A stretch of 7,454 nucleotides of DNA from Limimaricola sp041580155 (GTDB taxonomy: Bacteria > Pseudomonadota > Alphaproteobacteria > Rhodobacterales > Rhodobacteraceae). The stretch is taken from positions 1 through 7,454 of the forward strand of contig JBFGEI010000146.1 in assembly GCA_041580155.1 (NCBI GenBank), given 5' to 3'. The position numbers and the translations under genes are program-made. The notes under the pieces are model-generated. The model was not told the origin of the DNA and made no database searches. It saw only the letters and a list, made by a program, of their open reading frames with translations. Every line of letters begins with the position of its first letter. The stretch's first letter is position 1. Shown here one piece after another: positions 1 through 4,351 of the stretch.

Positions 1-560
1 CCGGGCCGGCAGACGATCAGCTCGCCGGGCGGCTCGGCGGCGGCGGCGGGCGCCATGTGGCGCGACCAGATCGCCAGCACCGGGTGCGGGTCGCGCATCC
101 AGCCGGCCGAAGGATGCGGCCGCAGCACCAGCCCGCCGATGCGGTCGGGCGCAATCGCCGCCGCCGCCTCGGCCCCGAGCGGCGCCGCGTCGGCGGCGAA
201 ATAGGCGCGCCGCCGCAGGTATTCGAGCCGCGCTACCCCCGGCAGGTAGGGCAGTTGCGCCACCGGTGGAAACCCCGCGAGCCAGTCGCCGAAGCCGTCG
301 CCCCAAAGCGCGATCACCGCGTCGCGCGGCGGATGCGCCCGCAGGTATTCGCGCGCCATCGCGGCAAAGAATTCGGGCCCGACCAGCTGTGCGACGACCG
401 GGAAGCCGTCGCGCAGCGCCTCGGTCAGCCCGACGGTGACGTTGTTGCGGTAGACGTCGAACCGCGCGGTCGCGGCCCGGCCCCGCGGATCGACCATGCC
501 CTCGGGACGCGGCAGATCGGGATCGCGCAGCGCCGCCGCGATCTCGGCAAAGCCGGTCAC
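1..560 (-). CDS. bufC: DUF2063 / HvfC-BufC family partner protein of the DUF692 oxidase (3' end cut by window)
   Basis: Reading the minus strand from a GTG at 560 gives 186 codons with no stop before the window edge, so the C-terminal part is missing. The GTG overlaps the bufB stop codon (GTGA, 557-560), which explains the unusual start and implies translational coupling. The protein begins V-T-G-F-A-E-I and carries the DUF2063 signature: R-F-D-V-Y-R-N-N-V near residue 35, then the G-F-P-V-V...G-P-E-F-F segment and L-P-Y-L...A-R-L-E-Y near residues 105-115. Known for the family: DUF2063 proteins (HvfC, BufC, also called putative DNA-binding domain proteins) accompany DUF692 oxidases and are thought to bring the precursor peptide to the enzyme; DNA binding is not established. 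Inferred role: partner of the upstream oxidase in modifying the DUF2282 peptide. A full-length family member would have several tens more residues. No N-terminal signal or membrane segment is visible, so it is probably cytoplasmic. Confidence 0.88.
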   Translation of the reverse strand, partial: MTGFAEIAAALRDPDLPRPEGMVDPRGRAATARFDVYRNNVTVGLTEALRDGFPVVAQLVGPEFFAAMAREYLRAHPPRDAVIALWGDGFGDWLAGFPPVAQLPYLPGVARLEYLRRRAYFAADAAPLGAEAAAAIAPDRIGGLVLRPHPSAGWMRDPHPVLAIWSRHMAPAAAAEPPGELIVCRP

Positions 561-1423
561 GCCGACACGCGACGGGCGTCGGGTCGGCGCGGCGCGTGGC
601 GCGCCAGCACTTCGGCGGCGCGCGCCGCCTCGGCCTCGAGCACCGCGAAGGCGGGCACGTCGTTGTCCCATTCGATCAGCGTCGGCAGCGGTCCGGTGAT
701 CCCGAGCAGCCGGTCGTACAGCGCCCAGACCGGATCGGCGACCGGCGCACCATGGGTGTCGATCAGCAGCGGCGCGCCGGTTTCGTCCTGCTGCGCGTCG
801 AAGCCGCCCAGGTGCACCTCGCCGATCGCGTCGAGCGGAAAGTCCCGCAGATAGGCCTCGGCGGAAATGCCGATGTTCACCGACGAGATGAACACGTTGT
901 TGATGTCGAGCAGCATGCCGCAACCGGTCCGCCGACCGATCTCGGACAGGAATTCGGTCTCGGGCATCTCGCTCTCGGCGAAGCTGAGGTAGCTCGACGG
1001 GTTCTCGAGCAGCATCCGGCGGCCAAGCGCCTGCTGCACCTGGTCGACATGGGCGCAGACCCGGTCCAGCGTCGCGCCGGTGTAAGGCAACGGCAGCAGG
1101 TCGTTGTAATAGGCGCCGCCATGCGACGACCAGGCCAGGTGTTCGGAGAAGCTGGCCGGGTCGATCATCTCGACCAGCGCCTTCAGCCGGGCCAGGTGGT
1201 CCGCGTCGAGAGGATCGTCGCCGCCGATCGACAGTCCGACGCCGTGGATCGACACCGGAAACCGCTGCGCCAGATCGCGCAACATCGCCAGCCGCGGGCC
1301 GCCGTCGACCATGTAGTTCTCGGCGTGGACCTCGATCCAGCGCACCGCCCCGGGACTGGCGTAATCGGGGTAATGCGTCGATTTGAAGCCCAGCCCGGGC
1401 GCGGCGGGAAGCTGTTGGCGCAT
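557..1423 (-). CDS. bufB: DUF692 multinuclear non-haem iron oxidase (MNIO), bufferin maturation enzyme
   Basis: 288 residues, a usual length for DUF692, with a TIM-barrel-type pattern throughout. Family motifs with candidate iron ligands in order: I-H-G-V-G-L-S-I-G (H60), S-E-H-L-A-W (E94, H95), L-L-E-N-P-S-S-Y (E140, N141), L-L-D-I-N-N-V-F (D173, N175), E-V-H-L-G-G-F (H204), D-T-H-G (D222, H224) and E-W-D-N-D-V-P (E251). Ligand roles are assigned from the family, not shown here. Known: MNIOs such as MbnB, HvfB and BufB use two or three iron ions and O2 to oxidise cysteines of ribosomal peptides to oxazolone or thiooxazole-type groups. Start choice: an ATG 51 bases upstream is also in frame, but the ATG at 1423 has AGGAG six bases before it and begins directly with the conserved N-terminus (P-G-L-G-F-K). 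Its likely substrate is the four-cysteine peptide encoded upstream, and bufC overlaps its stop by 4 bp. No signal peptide: cytoplasmic. Confidence 0.95.
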   Translation of the reverse strand: MRQQLPAAPGLGFKSTHYPDYASPGAVRWIEVHAENYMVDGGPRLAMLRDLAQRFPVSIHGVGLSIGGDDPLDADHLARLKALVEMIDPASFSEHLAWSSHGGAYYNDLLPLPYTGATLDRVCAHVDQVQQALGRRMLLENPSSYLSFAESEMPETEFLSEIGRRTGCGMLLDINNVFISSVNIGISAEAYLRDFPLDAIGEVHLGGFDAQQDETGAPLLIDTHGAPVADPVWALYDRLLGITGPLPTLIEWDNDVPAFAVLEAEAARAAEVLARHAPRRPDARRVSA

Positions 1424-1518
1424 CGCGAACTCCTGGCTTGCGGCATCACGTGGCGCGAACGGCCTGCAAATCATGCACGCCGCGCGCCGCGCGATCTAGC
1501 GCAATGTCGAGATGATCG

Positions 1519-1538
1519 GCGCGGCCTACTGGCCGCGC
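1519..1538 (-). terminator. GC-rich hairpin in the bufA-bufB gap (second of two)
   Basis: Perfect 8-bp arms (GCGCGGCC / GGCCGCGC) around a 4-base loop, lying between the bufA stop and the bufB Shine-Dalgarno. No T-run follows, so it is not a textbook intrinsic terminator. With the larger hairpin beside it, it may attenuate read-through or protect the 3' end of the bufA message. Confidence 0.5.
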
Positions 1539-1544
1539 GGCTAT

Positions 1545-1574
1545 CGGCGGCACCGGGATGTCCCGGTGCCGCCG
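1545..1574 (-). terminator. Very strong hairpin 7 bases after the bufA stop: attenuator or mRNA-stabilising stem
   Basis: The arms CGGCGGCACCGGGA and TCCCGGTGCCGCCG are exact reverse complements over 14 bases with 2 bases between them; as RNA this folds into a 13-bp stem with a 4-base loop. It begins seven bases after the bufA stop codon. No T-tract follows on the minus strand. Position and strength suggest partial termination or a 3'-end barrier that keeps peptide mRNA more abundant than enzyme mRNA; this is inference. Confidence 0.65.
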
Positions 1575-1581
1575 GTCGTCG

Positions 1582-1887
1582 TCAGGACGGGAGGTCGCGC
1601 TCGAGCGCTTCCAGCGCGCCTGTGCGCTCCGAACCGTCGGCAGAGACCGGCAGTTCGATCTCGGCGCAGGTGCCGGCCGGAACCAGGGTCCAGGCGTTGC
1701 CCTGGTAGTCGACCTTGGAGGTGCCGGCGCAGGTGGTGCCGGGACCGGCGGCGCAATCGTTCTCGCCGGCCAGCGACACGCCGAAGCATTTTTCCTGCTC
1801 CTGCGCCGAAGCCGGGGTGGCGGCGTAGCTGACAAGGCCCGCGGCCAGCGCGCCGGCGATCATCACCGATGAAGCTTGGATGGTCAT
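1582..1887 (-). CDS. bufA: Secreted four-cysteine DUF2282 peptide, bufferin-type copper-binding RiPP precursor
   Basis: 101 residues. Residues 1-28 form a signal peptide ending in T-P-A-S-A, with predicted cleavage before Q29; the n-region M-T-I-Q-A-S-S has no lysine or arginine, which is unusual. The mature part starts Q-E-Q-E-K-C-F-G-V and contains the DUF2282 hallmark G-E-N-D-C-A-A-G-P-G-T-T-C-A-G-T-S, then D-Y-Q-G-N-A-W and V-P-A-G-T-C. There are exactly four cysteines, C34, C45, C53 and C74, all in the core. Known for the family: bufferins (BufA1, related to GigP) are exported peptides whose cysteines are partly converted to thiooxazole groups by the MNIO and which sequester copper in the periplasm. 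The start at 1887 is supported by GGGAGAG six bases upstream; the frame stays open further upstream but has no comparable ribosome site there. The next genes downstream encode the modifying enzyme and its partner. Ligand and modification pattern are inferred from homologues. Confidence 0.92.
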   Translation of the reverse strand: MTIQASSVMIAGALAAGLVSYAATPASAQEQEKCFGVSLAGENDCAAGPGTTCAGTSKVDYQGNAWTLVPAGTCAEIELPVSADGSERTGALEALERDLPS

Positions 1888-1908
1888 CTTGGTCTCTCCC
1901 GTTGTTGC

Positions 1909-1925
1909 GTCGAAGGCTCTTCGAC
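1909..1925 (-). promoter_or_regulatory. Small hairpin in the predicted bufA 5' leader
   Basis: GTCGAAG and CTTCGAC are exact complements around a 3-base loop. If transcription starts about 7-10 bases after the promoter-like element at 1935-1963, this stem lies at the very 5' end of the transcript, before the GGGAGAG ribosome site at 1894-1900. A stem at that position could protect the message from decay. It could also be chance. Confidence 0.35.
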
Positions 1926-1934
1926 CTTCAGGTG

Positions 1935-1963
1935 CAAGACCGCCGCCCTGCGCATCCGTTACA
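1935..1963 (-). promoter_or_regulatory. Candidate ECF sigma promoter of bufA (TGTAAC-N17-GTCTTG)
   Basis: Minus-strand TGTAAC (1958-1963) and GTCTTG (1935-1940) are separated by 17 bases. A GTAAC-like -35 with a GTC-containing -10 at about this spacing is the usual shape of ECF promoters, for example GGAAC...GTC for E. coli sigma-E. The same element with the same spacing lies before the anti-sigma gene. Expected start site near 1930 would give a leader of about 43 bases. Confidence 0.55.
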
Positions 1964-2002
1964 GAACTCACGAACAGGTGATGATCCGCGGCCCTGCACG
2001 GG

Positions 2003-2296
2003 TCAGCCGGGATCGGGCGGATAGGGCCTGGCGCCGGCCTCGTCGACCGCGGCGGGCTCGGCGGCAAGCACCAGAATCCGTTCGATCCGCGCCAGATCGG
2101 CGGCGGTCGCCGGCCGCGCCGCCTCGGCCCGTGCGACCAGCGCCGGCGCCGCGCGGGCCAGCCGGAGCTGCGCCATGACCCGGGCGCAGCCATCGCACAT
2201 CAGCAGATGCAGCCGGATCCGCAGCGCGCGCCACGACGAAACCTCGTGATCGAGCCAGGCATCGGCGTGTTCTGCAACGTCTTGGCAGCTCATCAT
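2003..2296 (-). CDS. Soluble zinc-finger (zf-HC2) anti-sigma factor
   Basis: 97 residues. The N-terminal half matches the anti-sigma zinc-finger domain: C4, then a helical stretch to L-R-I-R-L-H-L-L-M-C-D-G-C, giving H30-X3-C34-X2-C37, the HX3CX2C signature; C4 or H10 could complete the site. The second half is alanine-rich and probably helical, ending in a proline-rich tail (P-Y-P-P-D-P-G). No transmembrane segment is present, so it should act in the cytoplasm and sense a metal or redox signal there rather than across the membrane. It lies directly downstream of the ECF sigma gene, which is its expected partner. Two adjacent ATG codons (2296 and 2293) could serve as start; an AAGGG lies six bases upstream of the first. 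The gap before it is 101 bp and holds its own promoter-like element. Signal identity is inferred only: copper or thiol stress, given the operon. Confidence 0.82.
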   Translation of the reverse strand: MMSCQDVAEHADAWLDHEVSSWRALRIRLHLLMCDGCARVMAQLRLARAAPALVARAEAARPATAADLARIERILVLAAEPAAVDEAGARPYPPDPG

Positions 2297-2324
2297 CTGC
2301 GGCCCTTCCCCGTAGTGCTACATG

Positions 2325-2353
2325 CAGGACAATCGAAACCGCCCGGTGTTACA
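2325..2353 (-). promoter_or_regulatory. Candidate ECF sigma promoter of the anti-sigma gene (TGTAAC-N17-GTCCTG)
   Basis: Minus-strand TGTAAC (2348-2353) and GTCCTG (2325-2330) are separated by 17 bases, matching the element before bufA at 11 of 12 hexamer positions with identical spacing. It lies about 30 bases upstream of the anti-sigma start. The -35 part falls in the loop of a 6-bp inverted repeat (GCCCGG / CCGGGC, 2341-2360), so a structural reading of the same bases is also possible. Confidence 0.5.
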
Positions 2354-2397
2354 GCCGGGCCACCCGCGGCTGGATCTGGCGCCGCGCTGACCGTCAC

Positions 2398-3006
2398 CTA
2401 ATCATCGCGACGCGCGAGTTCGACCCTGAGCGTGGTTCGGGCGCGGTGCAGCAGCACCCGCATGTTGCCGTCGCTCAATCCCAGCATCTCGCAAACCTCC
2501 TCGGCCGCGAGCCCCTGCTGTCCGCGCAGGATCAGAACCGCGCGCTGCGCCGACGGCAGCGCCTCGATCGCCGCGATCACCAGGTCGAGCGTGCGGCGGT
2601 CCGACAGGATCCGCTCCGGGGTGATCACATTCCAAAGCTCGGGCATCACCTTCCAGGCTCCGTCCGGGCCGAAGGCGTCGGACAGCGGGTCCTGGCCCTG
2701 CTCCAGCGGTTTCATCCGCCCGTCGCGGGCGACCCGGGTCCGGGCCCGGTTGGCCAGAATCCGGAAGATCCAGCCAGCCAGCGGCGCGCGGCCCTCGAAA
2801 CCACCGATGTGACGAAGCACCGCGACCCAGGTTTCCTGCGCCACCTCTTCTGCCGAGGCGCGCGATCCGAGGATCGCGGTGGCGAAACGGATCATCGTAG
2901 GGTTGTGCAGCCGGTAGATCGAGTCGAAGGCGGCACGATCGCCGGCGACCAGCCGTCGCAGCAACGGGCCTTCGTCTTCCACCTCTGGCGTCCCCCGCAG
3001 TCTCAT
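2398..3006 (-). CDS. ECF (sigma-70 family group 4) RNA polymerase sigma factor
   Basis: 202 residues from the ATG at 3006. Region 2 spans about residues 24-92 and includes A-F-D-S-I-Y near 26, the A-E-E-V-A-Q-E-T-W-V-A-V-L helix near 52 and G-W-I-F-R-I-L-A-N near 78. Region 4 spans about 140-196 with A-L-P-S-A-Q-R-A-V-L, G-L-A-A-E-E-V-C-E-M-L-G-L-S and the recognition helix N-M-R-V-L-L-H-R-A-R. There is no region 1.1 or 3, as expected for ECF factors. Start choice: the frame is open to 3066, but AAGGGG lies seven bases before the ATG at 3006, and residues upstream of it do not resemble the family. The anti-sigma gene follows, then the bufferin genes. Inferred role: drives the buf operon when released from the anti-sigma factor, in line with the repeated promoter-like element in the two gaps downstream. 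I do not assign an ECF subgroup. Confidence 0.93.
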   Translation of the reverse strand: MRLRGTPEVEDEGPLLRRLVAGDRAAFDSIYRLHNPTMIRFATAILGSRASAEEVAQETWVAVLRHIGGFEGRAPLAGWIFRILANRARTRVARDGRMKPLEQGQDPLSDAFGPDGAWKVMPELWNVITPERILSDRRTLDLVIAAIEALPSAQRAVLILRGQQGLAAEEVCEMLGLSDGNMRVLLHRARTTLRVELARRDD

Positions 3007-3083
3007 GGCGCGACCCCTTCTCGCACCGTTACGCATGGTGGAGGCAGCGTCATTGAAAATCCACAAAATACCGCGTGTTCCAC

Positions 3084-3110
3084 GGTAACCTCACGCGGCG
3101 TCCCGCCGAG
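3084..3110 (+). promoter_or_regulatory. Weak candidate promoter before the glyoxalase gene (GTAACC-N16-CGAG)
   Basis: In the 166-bp divergent gap between the ECF gene and the glyoxalase gene, the plus strand has GGTAACC at 3084-3090 and CGAG at 3107-3110, a 16-base spacing that recalls the GTAACC-N16-CGAA type reported for Caulobacter SigF. It differs in its -10 part from the two buf elements. No convincing promoter for the ECF gene itself was found in this gap. Confidence 0.25.
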
Positions 3111-3172
3111 CGACGAGGAACCGGCGCTGCCGGCCGCGCGTCTCACCCACTCAGTTCGACAAGGAGAGCCCC

Positions 3173-3568
3173 ATGGCCAAGATGATCCACTCGATGATCC
3201 GCGTGCGCGACGAAGCCCGCGCCACCGACTTCTACCGGCGTGCCTTCGCGCTCGAAGTCGCGGATCGGCTCGACTTCGACACCTTCACCCTTGTCTACCT
3301 GTCGAACCCCGAAACCGGCTTCGAACTGGAGCTGACCGTCAACAAGGATCGCGACGCCGGCTACGACCTGGGCAACGGCTACGGCCATCTCGCGGTTTCG
3401 GTGCCCGATCTCGAGGCCGAGCACGCGCGGCTGACGGCGGCTGGGCTGGCGCCGCGCAAGATCGTCACCTTCGCCCCGTCGGGCGAGGTGGTCGGCCGGT
3501 TCTTCTTCATCGCCGATCCCGACGGTTACGAGATCGAGGTGCTGGCGCGCGAAGGGCGATTTGCCTGA
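3173..3568 (+). CDS. gloA: Glyoxalase I-like VOC protein (lactoylglutathione lyase type)
   Basis: 131 residues, close to the 135 of E. coli GloA, with two beta-alpha-beta-beta-beta VOC modules. The four expected metal ligands are in place: H6 (M-I-H-S-M-I-R-V), E53 (E-L-E-L-T), H72 (Y-G-H-L-A-V) and E122 (G-Y-E-I-E-V). R10 and the D-P-D-G-Y motif near 115-119 also match GloA. Known reaction: isomerisation of the methylglyoxal-glutathione hemithioacetal to S-lactoylglutathione, in the cytoplasm. The loop between the two modules is shorter than in E. coli GloA, so a related VOC activity on another substrate cannot be excluded. AAGGAGAG four bases before the ATG fixes the start. The following genes (NemR-like regulator, CurA-like reductase, Hsp31-like protein) also deal with reactive carbonyls; E. 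coli NemR controls gloA as well. Two palindromes downstream probably end its transcript. Confidence 0.82.
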   Translation: MAKMIHSMIRVRDEARATDFYRRAFALEVADRLDFDTFTLVYLSNPETGFELELTVNKDRDAGYDLGNGYGHLAVSVPDLEAEHARLTAAGLAPRKIVTFAPSGEVVGRFFFIADPDGYEIEVLAREGRFA

Positions 3569-3605
3569 CCTCCCGGCTGGTCACATCAGCGTCGCGGGCG
3601 CCACC

Positions 3606-3627
3606 GCGGAGAATTTCAATTCTCCGC
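3606..3627. repeat. 22-bp inverted repeat, terminator-like, downstream of gloA
   Basis: Arms GCGGAGAATT and AATTCTCCGC are exact complements separated by 2 bases. It starts 38 bases after the gloA stop and is followed by CAATTTTCTT, so on the plus strand it resembles an intrinsic terminator with a T-rich tail. It directly abuts a second palindrome, which makes a dispersed intergenic repeat unit an alternative. Confidence 0.7.
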
Positions 3628-3650
3628 CAATTTTCTTGCAAGAAAATTGG
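3627..3650. repeat. 24-bp perfect AT-rich palindrome abutting the preceding repeat
   Basis: CCAATTTTCTTG and CAAGAAAATTGG are exact reverse complements with no spacer. The AT-rich base composition stands out sharply from the surrounding GC-rich DNA. It could be a regulator binding site, part of a repeat family, or the second half of a bidirectional terminator. No protein was assigned to it. Confidence 0.75.
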
Positions 3651-3707
3651 GCCGCGCGCTTGTCGGATGCCGTGGCGTCAGTGACTGGGAGGTTCGGCAC
3701 CCGCCCT

Positions 3708-3724
3708 CTAGACGATCGGTCTAG
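3708..3724. promoter_or_regulatory. Palindromic operator, probably for the TetR/NemR-like repressor
   Basis: CTAGAC and GTCTAG are exact complements around a 5-base centre, ending 18 bases before the tetR start. The half-sites resemble the TAGACC/GGTCTA half-sites described for the E. coli NemR box, though the spacing is one base shorter. Position suggests autorepression of the tetR-curA-Hsp31-like operon. Confidence 0.65.
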
Positions 3725-3742
3725 TGACCCCATCTGTTCGGC

Positions 3743-4351
3743 ATGAGCAGCACCCGAAGCCATATTCTCGAGACCGGACGCGCGCTGACCGCCAGCCGCG
3801 GTTACACCGCCGTCGGGCTGGCAGAGCTGCTGACAGCCGCCGGCGTGCCGAAGGGATCGTTCTATCACTACTTCAAGTCCAAGGAGGCGTTCGGCTGCGC
3901 TTTGCTCGACAGCTACATCGCCGCCTATGCGGAGGATCTGGCCTCCACGCTGAACGCGCCGGACCTTCCGGCCCGGACCAGGCTGCTAAGCTACTTCGAG
4001 CTGTGGCGCCTGCGCCAGACCGGCGACCGGCCGGAGCAGCGCTGCCTGGTGGTCAAGCTCTCGGCCGAGATCGCCGATCTGTCGCCGGACATGCGGCGGA
4101 TCCTCGATGATGGCGTCGCCGCGATCCTGGCGCGGTTGACCGCGGTGCTGCGCGCCGGCGACGGTTCGATCGTCGCGGTCCGCGACCCGGCGGCCCTGGC
4201 GCAGACGCTGTACCAGATCTGGCTAGGCGCCAGCCTGATGGCATCGCTGTCGCGCGACGCCCTGCCCTTCGACACCGCGATGGCCGCCAGCGAACGGCTG
4301 CTTTCGGGTGACCCCGCTTTTCCTGCAATCGATCACGGAGACAACACATGA
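3743..4351 (+). CDS. nemR: TetR-family repressor, NemR-like electrophile sensor
   Basis: 202 residues. The N-terminal helix-turn-helix occupies about residues 5-50 and contains G-V-P-K-G-S-F-Y-H-Y-F-K-S-K-E-A-F-G, nearly identical to E. coli NemR. The ligand domain has R-C-L-V-V-K-L-S-A-E-I with C101 at the place of the NemR sensor cysteine C106, and Y-Q-I-W-L-G-A-S-L-M-A-S-L-S-R; the residue matching NemR K175, which forms the redox switch with C106, is S168 here. Known: NemR is inactivated by quinones, N-ethylmaleimide, hypochlorite products and methylglyoxal, releasing nemA and gloA. Inferred role: represses this operon from the palindrome at 3708-3724. No Shine-Dalgarno is visible before the ATG and a stop lies in frame 18 bases upstream, so translation may be weak or leaderless. 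Its TGA overlaps the curA ATG (ATGA). The assignment to the NemR branch rests on recalled sequence, without a tree. Confidence 0.85.
   Translation: MSSTRSHILETGRALTASRGYTAVGLAELLTAAGVPKGSFYHYFKSKEAFGCALLDSYIAAYAEDLASTLNAPDLPARTRLLSYFELWRLRQTGDRPEQRCLVVKLSAEIADLSPDMRRILDDGVAAILARLTAVLRAGDGSIVAVRDPAALAQTLYQIWLGASLMASLSRDALPFDTAMAASERLLSGDPAFPAIDHGDNT

Noticed and set aside
1424..1474. Upstream ATG extending the DUF692 protein by 17 residues
   Set aside because: The extra residues do not look like the family, and the ATG at 1423 has an AGGAG at good spacing.
596..1708. Long plus-strand open frame of 370 codons opposite bufB and bufA
   Set aside because: It is antisense to two well-supported family genes, has low-complexity Arg/Gly/Ala-rich composition and no ribosome site; high GC content opens such frames by chance.
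2341..2360. Inverted repeat GCCCGG/CCGGGC as a terminator after the ECF gene
   Set aside because: Only 6-bp arms with an 8-base loop and no T-run; the same bases are better explained as the -35 region of the promoter-like element before the anti-sigma gene.
3028..3032. Third minus-strand GTAAC just upstream of the ECF start as an autoregulatory promoter
   Set aside because: No GTC-type -10 occurs 17 bases downstream, and a start site there would fall at or inside the ECF start codon.
2446..3684. Plus-strand open frame of 412 codons across the ECF gene, gap and glyoxalase gene
   Set aside because: It runs antisense to the ECF sigma gene and out of frame through gloA, both clearly real, and shows no family motifs.
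3561..3746. Small 61-codon plus-strand frame between gloA and tetR
   Set aside because: It overlaps the gloA end and runs through both palindromes and the operator. No ribosome site or recognisable protein; treated as noncoding.
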